DNA of 64,000 nucleotides from Bacteriovorax sp037444575 (GCA_037444575.1 JBBIME010000007.1:186001-250000), one strand, 5' to 3'. Positions 17,052 through 26,265 are shown, numbered from the stretch's first letter. Numbers and translations are program-made. The notes: a model not told the origin generated them from the sequence alone.

Positions 17052-18749
17052 ATGCAATCACTCCATCCAATCATTCAAAGACTTTTTGAAAAAAAAGGTT
17101 TCGATCAAAAACAAATTGAGAACTTTTTGTCATGGGATTTAAAGTCTATCCCAGAGCTAACAAGTCTTAAGGATTTGGATATTGCCTCTAAAAGAATTAT
17201 CGAGGCCATAAATCTTAATCAGAAGATTGGAGTTTATGGCGATTACGATGTAGACGGGACGACTTCGTGTGCTCTCCTCTTTCATTTCTTTAAAATGTTG
17301 AATGTTGAGATTGATGTTGTTCAGCCTTCTCGTTTTGTTGAAGGTTATGGGTTACATCTTTCTTCAATTGAAGAAGCCGTCGAAAAAAATCTCAAAATCC
17401 TAATCACTGTTGATTGTGGAATTACCAACAATGAAGCCGCTGATAGTGCTCGCGCTAAAGGGTTGGATCTGATTATTACTGACCACCACAAGGACGCCAG
17501 AGAAACGATGCCAAATGCTTTCGCTGTCATCAATCCAAACAGACGCGATGAAGATCCTGAAGGTGAATTACGATCACTTGCAGGAGTGGCAGTGGCCTTT
17601 GCTCTTGCCGTTAGTGTGCGATCTGAATTAATTAATCAAGGAAGAAGCGTTCCAAGCCTCTACCCTCTTCTACAATTTGTAGCGATTGGAACTATTTGCG
17701 ACTTGGCCTTTCTAGGTCCTGTTAATTTAAAATTAGTCCGGCATGGACTTAAACTTTTAAAAGAAACACAGTACCCGGGACTTCGCGCTTTTTTTACTGC
17801 CGAAGAATTAAAAGCAAAAACAATTCCTTCTGAAAAACTGGCCTTTCATGTCGGGCCTCTTATTAATTCTAAAGGACGTTTAGATCATCCTGAACTTGCA
17901 TTGCAACTTCTCATTGCCAACACCCCAGAACGCGCCCGGGAGTGCTACGATCATTTGGTAAACTGCAATCAAGAAAGAAAATTTATTCAGAACGAAGTTT
18001 TTAAAGAAGCAAAAGAGCAAGTTTTACGAGAAAGAAAAAGCATTGATAGAAATCAAGAACATCTAATCACGATTGTTTATCAACCACATTGGCATGAAGG
18101 CGTTATTGGAATTGTCGCTTCAAAATTAGTCGATACTTTCAAAGTGCCTGCAATCATCTTCACCGATTCAGAACATCAAGGTGTCATAAAAGCGTCTTGT
18201 AGGAGCGCTGGAGATCTCGACATCTTCAATCTATTAAAGAAGAATGAGCATCTCTTTATTAAGTTTGGTGGTCACAAAGCGGCTGCAGGACTTTCGATGA
18301 ATAAAGAAAATCTTCAAGAATTTATCAAAAATATGAATGCTCTTTTAAAAGATATTCCTGCTATCGAACGCACTCGCATGGAGTTTTACGATTTAGAAAT
18401 CGATGCAATTGAAATTAATCCAAAACTTATGCGCGATCTAGATCTCCTTGAACCGTTTGGGATGGGAAATGAAAAACCCATATTTAAAATTAAGGGAATA
18501 AAGCTTGATTCTTTCGACATTTTAAAAGATGTCCACGTTAAGTGGAATCTCTCTCAAGAGAAAACCAAATTGAGAGGAATTAGTTTTAATTATGTTGGAA
18601 AATACGAGGCAGCGGCCCCTCAAGAAATCTATTCAACTCAAAATTTAAAGAATGAAGATCTATCAGTTTATTTTACTCTTGGGCTTAATCGCTTCAATGG
18701 AAATGAATCAATTCAATTGATGATTGATCGCTTAGAGTTTGGACTCTAG
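17052..18749 (+). CDS. recJ: single-stranded-DNA-specific exonuclease RecJ
   Basis: 565 residues, the normal RecJ size. DHH phosphoesterase motifs are in order: GVYGDYDVDGTTS (motif I), ITVDCGITN (motif II), LIITDHHKD (motif III, the DHH) and INPNRRDEDPEGELRSLAGVAVA (motif IV). The DHHA1 domain follows with IVYQPHWHEGVIGIVASKLVD and FIKFGGHKAAAGLSM (GGHxxAAG), then the C-terminal OB-like domain (LDLLEPFGMGNEKPIF). RecJ degrades single-stranded DNA 5'-3' in RecFOR recombination, base-excision and mismatch repair, using Mn2+ or Mg2+ held by the Asp/His residues. The ATG at 17052 follows a weak ATAGGT. Confidence 0.97.
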   Translation: MQSLHPIIQRLFEKKGFDQKQIENFLSWDLKSIPELTSLKDLDIASKRIIEAINLNQKIGVYGDYDVDGTTSCALLFHFFKMLNVEIDVVQPSRFVEGYGLHLSSIEEAVEKNLKILITVDCGITNNEAADSARAKGLDLIITDHHKDARETMPNAFAVINPNRRDEDPEGELRSLAGVAVAFALAVSVRSELINQGRSVPSLYPLLQFVAIGTICDLAFLGPVNLKLVRHGLKLLKETQYPGLRAFFTAEELKAKTIPSEKLAFHVGPLINSKGRLDHPELALQLLIANTPERARECYDHLVNCNQERKFIQNEVFKEAKEQVLRERKSIDRNQEHLITIVYQPHWHEGVIGIVASKLVDTFKVPAIIFTDSEHQGVIKASCRSAGDLDIFNLLKKNEHLFIKFGGHKAAAGLSMNKENLQEFIKNMNALLKDIPAIERTRMEFYDLEIDAIEINPKLMRDLDLLEPFGMGNEKPIFKIKGIKLDSFDILKDVHVKWNLSQEKTKLRGISFNYVGKYEAAAPQEIYSTQNLKNEDLSVYFTLGLNRFNGNESIQLMIDRLEFGL

Positions 18750-18821
18750 TCACAAGCATCTTCCCTAAATAAAATCGTTGAAGATATTTATACCAAAACT
18801 TTTCAAAACATATTAAGATTT

Positions 18822-18844
18822 CTTGATAAAGAACTTATATCAAG
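18822..18844 (+). promoter_or_regulatory. inverted repeat reaching the Shine-Dalgarno of the outer-membrane protein gene
   Basis: CTTGATA (18822-18828) pairs with TATCAAG (18838-18844) across 9 nt. The right arm overlaps the AAGGA Shine-Dalgarno (18842-18846) of the gene starting at 18855. It could mask the ribosome site or be an operator. Confidence 0.4.
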
Positions 18845-18854
18845 GATTCGTACT

Positions 18855-20627
18855 ATGAAATTACTATCGGTAGTAATTCTAATTTTTCTGATTTCAATGT
18901 CTATTCACTCAGAAGATAAAGTTAACTCAAAAGAAGTAAAGGTAGAAGAAGGGTTTACTCTTGTCAGTCACAGTGAGGACATGACCCAAACGTTGGCCTT
19001 AAAAACAGAAGCTGGATGTTTTTTAGTTGAGTATAAGCATCAATACTCAGAGGTCTTATCATGTAAGGAACCTCTAGAAATTACCTATACAAAAGTTGAA
19101 TGCGAAAAAATAGGAGCTGGCAAACCTCTTGAAATCGGAGTTGTACAAGCACTGGTAACTTGTGAAAAGAAAGAAACTTTCAGCTTACACTTTAGAACAA
19201 AGGATGCTGTCATTTCTGCTACCTTACAAGTGAACAAAGCGGCGACTGGAAAAAAAGGTCTTGGAACAAAGTACATTGTTAAAAATGCCGCGAAAGAAAG
19301 TAAATTTGAAAAAATTCTTCCTCGGCCAGAGCTAAAGGATCTTACGACGAAATTGCCAGAAGAAAGCCCTATTGAATTTAAATATTCTGGTTTTGCTACC
19401 ATTGAGCATGAAAGAAGTAGTCGTTATGGATACGATGTAGGTGGAAAAGGATTAACAGCAATCCCAAATTTCACCTCTGGAAATAACACAACAGACACAT
19501 TCTTCTCCGATATCAATTTTTCTCTCCATAAAGATAGATCAACTCTTCAAACAATATTAGAAATTGGTGAGATTTACTTTGGTGATTCTGCTTCAGGAGG
19601 AGGACAAGGGGCCAGACAAAGTATTGTGAAAGTTCGAGATATTTATCTTGATCATCAATTCACAACTGACCTTGAGGCAAAAGCTGGCGTGATCAACTCA
19701 TCTACAGATCCTCGAACTTTTATCTACAGCGATCACACTTCAGCTGCTCACCTTTCTTACCAAAGTAACCTCTACAACGCCCTCGTCTGGTATGGGATTG
19801 CTCAAAAGAACATGCCTTCTGCTACGACTGCTCTAAAAGATCGTTATGCTTCCTTGCAATTAAATTTTAACTTTTTGACTGGAATTAAAAATACTCTATA
19901 TTATGTTTTCAGAAATCAAGGAGGAGTCAATTATGCCAATGAAACGACTCCTGGAAATTTCAATACTGTAGTTGCAGATGGAAAATCACACTGGGTAGGA
20001 CTTACGTTTGAATACGCGGGCCTTGATCCATTCTTAGTCGAAGCAACTTATATTGCGAATTGGAATCAGTTCCCAGGTGCTACCGGAGTTGCTGCCAATA
20101 CATCCAATTCCTATTTGGCCGATTTAAAAATGGGTTATACATTTGCAAAACCACAGATCACGCTTTCAGTAGAAGGCTTGATGACCCCTGGAGCAAAGGC
20201 TGCGGTTGATCCTGCAACTGGAAACAAGGTCATCACAAAAAGAAAGGGATTTAGTTCTCCAATTTCTGCCTCATACTTATTAACAGTAGCAACGAATGAT
20301 GGTGTTGATGATGCTCCAGGAACTCCAAAGCAATCTGTCATTGGAAGTTTAGGACAAGATGAGGGACTTAGAATTTTTGTTGGAACAATAAGCTCAAACC
20401 TAACTAAGTCTTTTACACTTTTCACTCGATTTGGAACTCTAAGCTCGGCGGCAGAAAGTTCATCAGGATCTAAAGAGATGGGACAAGAGTATGACATTGG
20501 CAGTATTTATCAATTAACACCAGCAACTAACATAACATTTGATTTTGGTTATTTTAAACCTGGGACATTTTTTCAAAATCGCAATGCTGCGACTTTGGGA
20601 TCTCTTAAATATAAACTGACTTTCTAA
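18855..20627 (+). CDS. probable outer-membrane beta-barrel protein
   Basis: 590 residues. A signal peptide (MKLLSVVILIFLISMSIHS) precedes a soluble N-terminal domain of about 150 residues with four Cys (for example AGCFLVEY, SCKEPLEI, KVECEKIG, LVTCEKKE). From about residue 175 a porin-like barrel begins (EFKYSGFATIEHERSSRYGYDV), with repeated amphipathic strands (FFSDINFSLHKDRSTLQTILEIGEIYF, LKYKLTF) and a C-terminal Phe, the usual barrel-assembly signal. Parts resemble porins of the carbohydrate-selective or phosphate-selective kind, but I cannot assign a substrate. The cysteine-bearing N-terminal domain is unusual for a porin. Expression may be controlled through the inverted repeat at its Shine-Dalgarno. 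A bidirectional terminator follows. Confidence 0.75.
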   Translation: MKLLSVVILIFLISMSIHSEDKVNSKEVKVEEGFTLVSHSEDMTQTLALKTEAGCFLVEYKHQYSEVLSCKEPLEITYTKVECEKIGAGKPLEIGVVQALVTCEKKETFSLHFRTKDAVISATLQVNKAATGKKGLGTKYIVKNAAKESKFEKILPRPELKDLTTKLPEESPIEFKYSGFATIEHERSSRYGYDVGGKGLTAIPNFTSGNNTTDTFFSDINFSLHKDRSTLQTILEIGEIYFGDSASGGGQGARQSIVKVRDIYLDHQFTTDLEAKAGVINSSTDPRTFIYSDHTSAAHLSYQSNLYNALVWYGIAQKNMPSATTALKDRYASLQLNFNFLTGIKNTLYYVFRNQGGVNYANETTPGNFNTVVADGKSHWVGLTFEYAGLDPFLVEATYIANWNQFPGATGVAANTSNSYLADLKMGYTFAKPQITLSVEGLMTPGAKAAVDPATGNKVITKRKGFSSPISASYLLTVATNDGVDDAPGTPKQSVIGSLGQDEGLRIFVGTISSNLTKSFTLFTRFGTLSSAAESSSGSKEMGQEYDIGSIYQLTPATNITFDFGYFKPGTFFQNRNAATLGSLKYKLTF

Positions 20628-20632
20628 ATATC

Positions 20633-20669
20633 AAAAAAGCTCGATTCAAGCTTTGAATCGAGCTTTTTT
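20633..20669. terminator. bidirectional Rho-independent terminator
   Basis: AAAAAAGCTCGATTCAA pairs with TTGAATCGAGCTTTTTT around a 3-nt loop. A-run on one side and T-run on the other make it work in both directions. It lies between the convergent barrel protein and cyclophilin genes. Confidence 0.93.
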
Positions 20670-20674
20670 TAAAT

Positions 20675-21211
20675 CTATCTAACGATCGTAACTTTTTCAA
20701 TAACCACATCTTTTACAGGGCGATCCATCGCACCAGTTGCAGTCTTTCCAATTTTAGAAACAACTTCCATTCCCTTAACAACTTTTCCAAAAACAGTGTG
20801 GCGTCCATCAAGGTGTGGAGTTGGAACAAGTGTAATAAAAAATTGAGAACCATTTGTACCTGGACCAGCGTTGGCCATTGATAAAATACCAGCACTGCTG
20901 TGGCGTAGATTTGGGTTAAACTCATCTTTAAAACGGTATCCAGGGCCGCCTCTTCCTGAACCTTCAGGACATCCACCTTGAATCATAAAATTATCGATAA
21001 CTCTGTGGAAAACTAGTCCATCATAAAAAGGACCCTTTCTAGTTGTTTCTTGTCTGCCTTCAGCAAGGTTAACAAAGTTCCAAACAGTTTCAGGACATTC
21101 TTTAGCAAATAGTTCCACCTCAAACTCTCCAAGGCTTGTTTTAAAAACAGCTGTAAGACGATCTAGGGGTTCTTTGTAATCACTCTTTTTTACACTTCCA
21201 AGTCCAAACAT
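20675..21211 (-). CDS. cyclophilin-type peptidyl-prolyl cis-trans isomerase
   Basis: 178 residues, one cyclophilin domain: FYDGLVFHRVIDNFMIQGGCPEGSGRGGPGYRF (catalytic Arg in FHRV, plus the Phe/Met/Gln of FMIQGG), LSMANAGPGTNGSQFFIT and PHLDGRHTVFGKVVKGMEVV. It catalyses proline isomerisation during protein folding. There is no signal peptide (MFGLGSVKKSDYKEPLDRL), so it is probably the cytoplasmic (PpiB-like) enzyme. Strong AAGGAG before the ATG. It is downstream of a lipoprotein gene (9 bp gap) and an FAD oxidoreductase gene in one minus-strand run, and ends at the bidirectional terminator. Confidence 0.95.
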   Translation of the reverse strand: MFGLGSVKKSDYKEPLDRLTAVFKTSLGEFEVELFAKECPETVWNFVNLAEGRQETTRKGPFYDGLVFHRVIDNFMIQGGCPEGSGRGGPGYRFKDEFNPNLRHSSAGILSMANAGPGTNGSQFFITLVPTPHLDGRHTVFGKVVKGMEVVSKIGKTATGAMDRPVKDVVIEKVTIVR

Positions 21212-21220
21212 AAAATCTCC

Positions 21221-21970
21221 TTAGTAATTTAATATTTTATATAGTCCCTTTATATTTTCGCTGATTGTTCCCGTTGCTTGAGAATAAAAATAAATTTTTT
21301 GCGTAGAAGAAAAAAATTGATCTAGTTCAATCTTAAATCCTGGCGTTTTATTTCCAGAACTATCAAACACTGAAAACAATTCTGCTGTAATCATTTTTGT
21401 GTTTATATCTGGAAAACGTTTTTCAACTTCACTTCTCGTTAAACAAAGACTAACAAGAACAGGTGTCCCCTCATCCATTACTTTTGAATTTAAAAAATTC
21501 TTTAATTTCTTTTCTTTTTTACTATCGCCCAAGACTTCATCGAGCCAGACAAGATTAATTCTCATAAAGGTTGGTGGATCAAAAAAAATAATTTTACTTG
21601 AAACTTTTTCACTCACTTTATGAAAGAGTAACTCTTCATCTTTAAGAGTGATATTATGATTTAAATCTTTGGATTTAAATTCAGCATACTCTTCGTTAAA
21701 ACTCGCCTGAACTTGAAGGGCCTTGTTATAAGTAAGTCCATAGCTTTTCATTAAAGCATCAATATCAAAGTAACGAATAGTTGATGTCCGATAACATTTT
21801 GCGAATTGATCAAAATTGGCCCAAGTTGGAATATCTGTTAAAAAATATTTTTCCACTCCCGTTGGTGTGTAGTAATCCTCCACCGTTCGAGGCTTCATTC
21901 CCTGGACGGCGACATCAGCACAGCTGGAAAGAATGAGAATTGAAATTATTCCAAGAAAATATTTTTTCAT
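21221..21970 (-). CDS. lipoprotein of unknown function
   Basis: 249 residues with a type II signal peptide (MKKYFLGIISILILSSC; lipobox LSSC) followed by Ala-Asp. Asp at +2 is the E. coli inner-membrane retention signal only when it directly follows the Cys; here the residue after Cys is Ala, so outer membrane is more likely. The body is mixed alpha/beta with two further Cys (KCYRTS and SLCLTR). I recognise no family. It overlaps the stop of the upstream FAD oxidoreductase by 4 bp and lies 9 bp before the cyclophilin, so the three are probably one operon. Confidence 0.8.
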   Translation of the reverse strand: MKKYFLGIISILILSSCADVAVQGMKPRTVEDYYTPTGVEKYFLTDIPTWANFDQFAKCYRTSTIRYFDIDALMKSYGLTYNKALQVQASFNEEYAEFKSKDLNHNITLKDEELLFHKVSEKVSSKIIFFDPPTFMRINLVWLDEVLGDSKKEKKLKNFLNSKVMDEGTPVLVSLCLTRSEVEKRFPDINTKMITAELFSVFDSSGNKTPGFKIELDQFFSSTQKIYFYSQATGTISENIKGLYKILNY

Positions 21971-23169
21971 TCCGCCCTCGAGAAAAAGGCCATTATTTTT
22001 TCTTCTATGATTTTTATCATCGCAAAGCCTTCATTTAAATCTGAAGCATCAAGACGATAGTAACCAGGCTCATCTTTCAATATTCCTTTAGTAAAAGACT
22101 CTTCGTCCTCTACTCCTGCTCCAACAAAGATAGCGTCTGCGGGAAGAGTTTTTAAATCATTCTTTGGAGCGTATTCTCTAAAATCAGGAGATTCAATTGT
22201 TGCAAAAACACCTTCGCGATCGAGCAAGCGATCAACACTCGTTACATCGTAGCCTTGAAATATTTGAAGTTTTGCTTCTGGCTCAATTGGTTTTGGTACT
22301 TTTACTTTTATATAATCTTCAAGATCTCGCCACTCGCGAATCTTTTTTTCAAACTCAATTTTTTCTTTTTCAAAAAAATCAGATCGGAAGAGCATTAATT
22401 CTAAAAGCTTTGAATTGATCCACTCATTTTTATATTTTTTATTCGCTGGCGTAGGTGTAATCCAGGCAAGGGAATGATCAGGGGCTGAAAAAAGCCACTC
22501 TTTACACTTTAAAAGAGTGAGTACTGCCGATTCATTATTTCCAACAACAACCAGTTTTGTTTTTCCACTTAAATCAAGGTTTGAAAAAATATCTTTTTCA
22601 TAAAACAGCGGCGCAGTATTCTTAATATTAATTTCATTAAGGGCCAATGTATTTGAAGGACCGAGGGCAACAGGAGACTTCCCTCTTCCGCGCGCTTCGA
22701 TAACAATATCGAAATCCTCAAAACTCTCAACTGGCATATGAAGAGAATTTACAACCTGTTCTCCTAATTGTTTAAACATTTCAGGATTTTCTTCAAGCTG
22801 CTTTAGAATCGCCTCTTTTGGATTGACGGAATAAATAACTCTAAACAGATCATGCAAGCGAGATCGTTTAGGAATTGTCTCATCAATGTGCAAAAAGCGT
22901 TTATGAACGCGAAGAACTTCTCCGGCCTTAGTCAGTTTATTTTCTTCGATTGATTTAATTGCTGGGACTAAAGTGTCATTCCACAGAGCACTTAATGTTT
23001 TCGTCTGTCCATTAAATGGAACAAGCATTTCTGGAAAATGATCGAGCAAGAATCGCGAGTTTCCACCGAGAGCATTTTTTTGAAAGAGGACAACCTCTGC
23101 CCCCATTTGGTCAAAATGAAAAGCTGTAAAAATAGCGAGGGGACCTGAGCCAATGATGGCCATTTTCAT
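21967..23169 (-). CDS. FAD/NAD(P)-binding oxidoreductase
   Basis: 400 residues. The N-terminus is a dinucleotide-binding Rossmann fold, MAIIGSGPLAIFTAFHFDQMGAEVVLFQKN (GxGxxA with a following acidic-type position), then GGNSRFLLDHFPEM. A second nucleotide-binding segment around residue 200 reads KLVVVGNNESAVLTLL, and a C-terminal FAD-type segment is DAIFVGAGVEDEESF. This fits the pyridine nucleotide-disulfide/thioredoxin-reductase-like superfamily. No CxxC redox motif is seen, and the substrate is unknown. It may start at ATG 23169 or 23163. An inverted repeat at 23173-23202 partly covers its GGAG Shine-Dalgarno. It shares a 4-bp overlap with the lipoprotein gene. Confidence 0.8.
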   Translation of the reverse strand: MKMAIIGSGPLAIFTAFHFDQMGAEVVLFQKNALGGNSRFLLDHFPEMLVPFNGQTKTLSALWNDTLVPAIKSIEENKLTKAGEVLRVHKRFLHIDETIPKRSRLHDLFRVIYSVNPKEAILKQLEENPEMFKQLGEQVVNSLHMPVESFEDFDIVIEARGRGKSPVALGPSNTLALNEINIKNTAPLFYEKDIFSNLDLSGKTKLVVVGNNESAVLTLLKCKEWLFSAPDHSLAWITPTPANKKYKNEWINSKLLELMLFRSDFFEKEKIEFEKKIREWRDLEDYIKVKVPKPIEPEAKLQIFQGYDVTSVDRLLDREGVFATIESPDFREYAPKNDLKTLPADAIFVGAGVEDEESFTKGILKDEPGYYRLDASDLNEGFAMIKIIEEKIMAFFSRAE

Positions 23170-23172
23170 AGT

Positions 23173-23202
23173 CTTTGTACTCCAAAGTTTTGAAGTACAA
23201 AG
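23173..23202 (-). promoter_or_regulatory. hairpin at the ribosome-binding site of the FAD oxidoreductase gene
   Basis: CTTTGTACT (23173-23181) and AGTACAAAG (23194-23202) are perfect 9-bp complements. Inside, after one mismatch, four more pairs are possible. On the minus strand the 3' arm lies 3 nt before the ATG at 23169 and includes the last bases of the GGAG Shine-Dalgarno. This is a candidate for translational control or a repressor palindrome. Confidence 0.45.
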
Positions 23203-23219
23203 CTATCATAAAGAATTAA

Positions 23220-23681
23220 CTATTTGAAATAAACTTTAGTGTCACCCTTATCAATTGCTGAGTGTTCAGCGAATTTATAAAGAAAATCTATGAAGCTTTG
23301 CATAGCTTCAAAGGTAGGAACACTCTTATCGAACTCACAACCATATTGAATATGGGTTGTTCCGTCTTCTGCAATCACTTCTTTTGCGTGACGCACGTTC
23401 ATGATCACTGGAATGTATGAAGCCTTCGTAAAGTACATTCTCATATGGACTTCGAAGTCTTGGGCCAGTTTTTTGTCTTTTTGTGGGTTCCATGGAATCT
23501 GGAACGAACAACCATCTCCAGCAATATCAACCAAAGTTACTGGATATATAGATCCGTTATCATCAATAACAGAATAAGCACCCAGAAAATTTTGAAAAAC
23601 AATTCGATTAAAAGCTCTTCTCTTCATTTCGATTGTTTCTGCTTTTTTCTTGTTAAAATCGAGCACTTTAAAATCAGTCAT
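23220..23681 (-). CDS. PilZ-like domain protein
   Basis: 153 residues. Features of a PilZ (cyclic-di-GMP-binding) domain are present: KRRAFNR (RxxxR-like) near residue 26 and, about 25 residues later, VDIAGDGCSFQIP, matching the (D/N)xSxxG motif except that the Ser is Ala. A strand-rich barrel follows (FEVHMRMYF, IPVIMNVRHAKEV, IQYGCEFD). PilZ proteins link cyclic-di-GMP to motility, surface behaviour or secretion. Because the second motif is altered, ligand binding is uncertain. The ATG at 23681 has GGGAG 8 nt upstream; a longer in-frame TTG form has no such site. It sits between rsgA and the FAD oxidoreductase on the minus strand. Confidence 0.75.
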   Translation of the reverse strand: MTDFKVLDFNKKKAETIEMKRRAFNRIVFQNFLGAYSVIDDNGSIYPVTLVDIAGDGCSFQIPWNPQKDKKLAQDFEVHMRMYFTKASYIPVIMNVRHAKEVIAEDGTTHIQYGCEFDKSVPTFEAMQSFIDFLYKFAEHSAIDKGDTKVYFK

Positions 23682-23743
23682 AATCCAAACTCCCAAAAGT
23701 TTTCTACTTAGGATCTATTCGGACGATTAAATTTATTTTTGAA

Positions 23744-24688
23744 TTACTTTTTTAGATAACTTGGGGTCTGGGAAATTTCTTCTCTCATTCGGCAATAGGA
23801 TTCAAGTCTGGAGAGGATAAGCTTTGTTTCTCGAGCATTTTGATCAAGTTTCGTAAAGAAATAACACCCTTTTGAATCGGCAGTATGATCACAATTTGAG
23901 AACTTACACTGAACAGCTCCCTCCTCGAGATCTGGAAAGTACGTTATTAATTCTTCTTCTAGTAAATCTTCCAATCCAAAAGATCTTATCCCTGGAGAAT
24001 CTATTAAAGACATAGAATCGCAGTCGGCTATTTCACTCCAGGTTGTCGTATGTTTCCCTTTGCCTACTTTTCCCACAACATTCGAAAGCAGATGGATTTT
24101 TCCCTCGGAAACTTGAGTAATCAGACGACTTTTCCCGACACCAGACTGACCTAGAAAAATGGAAGTTTTGTGAAAAAGTCTCTCTTTTAGTTCAGTGAGA
24201 CCCAGCTCCAGAAAGCGCGGTTTGTAAGTTGGATCAGCAGCAGAAACTTCAAAGCACTCTATGCCTAAATTATTCATGCGATCAAATTCAAATTGAATAT
24301 CGAGCTCCGATGGATCATATTCATCCATCTTATTAAAAACCATTAGAGGTCTTATTCCCCATTGGTGAGCACGAACTAAAAAGCGATCAACAATCCCTCT
24401 TTTGTATTCTGGACGAGACACTGAGCTTACAATAACCATCAGATCACAATTAGAAGCTGTGACTTTCTTTTTTTGCTCACGAATAATGAGTCTGTAGATT
24501 TCATTAGTGCGAGGAAGAACTTCTACAATCACGTTGTCTTCAATCATCACATAATCGCCGACAACAATAGTGTTCTCATCTCCTTTTAGAAGATTTCCTA
24601 GAGCGGTTGCTACCACCATTTCTTTTGTATCGAGGATTTTGCACTCAAACTCGCGCTTAGCGGATTTAAAAACGCGTGCCTTTAGCAT
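23744..24688 (-). CDS. rsgA: ribosome small-subunit-dependent GTPase RsgA
   Basis: 314 residues. An N-terminal OB-fold (about 1-70) is followed by a circularly permuted GTPase: G4 NKMD (119-122) comes before G1 GQSGVGKS (180-187), the TTT of switch I in HTTTWSEI, and G3 DSPG (230-233). The C-terminal zinc site is Cys261, Cys266, His268 and Cys275. RsgA releases late in 30S maturation, hydrolysing GTP on the subunit. The start overlaps the end of the upstream FAD-linked oxidase gene by 7 bp, so both are translated from one message. Confidence 0.95.
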   Translation of the reverse strand: MLKARVFKSAKREFECKILDTKEMVVATALGNLLKGDENTIVVGDYVMIEDNVIVEVLPRTNEIYRLIIREQKKKVTASNCDLMVIVSSVSRPEYKRGIVDRFLVRAHQWGIRPLMVFNKMDEYDPSELDIQFEFDRMNNLGIECFEVSAADPTYKPRFLELGLTELKERLFHKTSIFLGQSGVGKSRLITQVSEGKIHLLSNVVGKVGKGKHTTTWSEIADCDSMSLIDSPGIRSFGLEDLLEEELITYFPDLEEGAVQCKFSNCDHTADSKGCYFFTKLDQNARETKLILSRLESYCRMREEISQTPSYLKK

Positions 24689-26001
24689 GACATAAATCCT
24701 TCTGGAAAAAATTGTCCTTTGGGGTCCATAAGTTTTTTTAATTCTCGAAACACCACTCGCTCCCCCTCTTTATAAAAAGGAGCAATAAATTTTTTCTTTA
24801 AAAGACCTATTCCATGTTCAGCAAAAGGAGATCCATGCCACTTTAAAACTTCTGCGTAAAGACTCTCTAGTTGATGATTGCAAAAATCATTCTTATCAGG
24901 AGTCGGCATAAAATTAAAATGCAAATGAGCATCGCCAAAATGCCCAAAGAGATTATAAGCGACTCCAAGGTTTGTGTATCTTCGATAAAAATTTAAAAGA
25001 TCTTTAAATTTATCAGGAGTCACTTGAACATCTGTCCCCTTCTTCGTCACTCCCATCTTTGAATTTGCTTCAAATATGGCACGCGGAACACTCATGCGAA
25101 GATCGCGGCATTTGCTTGGGGCCATCTCAAAAATATTTTCTTCACTTATGTGCTTTAATTTTGTGAGCAGATTTTCATAGATCATTTCAAAATCTTTTTT
25201 TCTTATTTCTAAAAACACGACATCCTGGTCTTTGCTTGGATTTTTCTCGCTTGGTAAGTAAGAAAGAGAATTGGAATCCATAAACTCAACGGCGCGAATT
25301 TCAGATCGAAAAGCTTGAACGGCATTATAAATTTCTAAATGGGGTTCATAATTTTCTTCCCACTTAGGAAGAAGAATAAGGAGATAAGTTTCTTCTTCAT
25401 AAGGAATTGTCTTTAGTACAGCTGAAGTGATAATTCCCAATTGGCCTTCTGTTCCAGTCATTAAATCTGTTTCCACTTCAAGTCTTGGGAAGGGAGCATT
25501 TTTTAAATCTTTATAAGGAACAAAATCTTTCTGATAAGAAGTTAGATCAATTGGAAGATTTAATTTTTTTTCGGCCGATAATTTTTTTTCAATTCCTTCA
25601 TAGTTTAAATAATGAAGCTCAACGATTTGAGAACGAAGATTTTTAAAACCAAACGATCTCTCCCCTGTGCAACTTGTAGCGATGCCAGAGAGAACTCCTG
25701 CGAGCTCTTCAGTTGGTGAAGTCATAATTTCTCTTCCATGACTTCTACAAAAATCTTTAGCTTCCTTCCAAGTTACAAAACCAGAAACCAAAAGACTGTT
25801 ATCGCTTAAAAATTGCACACTCCCTTTCATTGTCGAAAGATTTCCTAAAACAGTTGTGGGGTTTAATTGATTTTTGATACTCTCGAAGGGAATAACGGTC
25901 GAAGTTTGAGATGAGTGAAACAAAGTCGGAGTGCCCGATTTGATGTGAGAACGAAGCTCATCTAAAGTATAAAAGTTTTTGGTCTTTTCTTGCATCCCCA
26001 C
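24682..26001 (-). CDS. FAD-linked oxidase (GlcD/D-lactate dehydrogenase-like family)
   Basis: 439 residues. N-terminal FAD-binding type 4 (VAO/PCMH) features: SSQTSTVIPF, then DNSLLVSGFVTWKEAKDFCRSHG, and TGTEGQLGIITSAVLKTIP. C-terminal FAD-linked oxidase features: LFGHFGDAHLHFNFMP (metal/flavin His region) and FAEHGIGLLKKKFI (the sGEHGIG..K tail). The usual PP(S/T)G..T segment of the FAD loop is not obvious. Such enzymes oxidise 2-hydroxy acids such as glycolate or lactate; the substrate here is unknown. A GTG at 26001 has GGAAAG 9 nt upstream; an ATG at 25995 is the alternative. First gene of a run with rsgA. Confidence 0.85.
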   Translation of the reverse strand: MGMQEKTKNFYTLDELRSHIKSGTPTLFHSSQTSTVIPFESIKNQLNPTTVLGNLSTMKGSVQFLSDNSLLVSGFVTWKEAKDFCRSHGREIMTSPTEELAGVLSGIATSCTGERSFGFKNLRSQIVELHYLNYEGIEKKLSAEKKLNLPIDLTSYQKDFVPYKDLKNAPFPRLEVETDLMTGTEGQLGIITSAVLKTIPYEEETYLLILLPKWEENYEPHLEIYNAVQAFRSEIRAVEFMDSNSLSYLPSEKNPSKDQDVVFLEIRKKDFEMIYENLLTKLKHISEENIFEMAPSKCRDLRMSVPRAIFEANSKMGVTKKGTDVQVTPDKFKDLLNFYRRYTNLGVAYNLFGHFGDAHLHFNFMPTPDKNDFCNHQLESLYAEVLKWHGSPFAEHGIGLLKKKFIAPFYKEGERVVFRELKKLMDPKGQFFPEGFMSC

Positions 26002-26082
26002 TATTCTAGGCTTTCCATCCTGATCAGCAAAGATTTATTTAAAATTCTAAGCACTTAGACCTCCGAAAAGGCAAGCTTTCGC

Positions 26083-26111
26083 TTGACATTAGGGCATTAA
26101 ACCATTAATTT
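26083..26111 (+). promoter_or_regulatory. promoter of tRNA-Arg
   Basis: TTGACA (26083-26088, perfect -35) then 17 nt then TAATTT (26106-26111, weak -10). It is about 20 nt upstream of the tRNA, in the correct orientation. Confidence 0.6.
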
Positions 26112-26131
26112 TCTTTTCACCGAAATATTAT

Positions 26132-26208
<77 letters not shown>

Positions 26209-26265
26209 TTTACAAAATCCCCTAAAAACTTTAAAACATCACCTTCCCCTACTAAGGTAATTATA

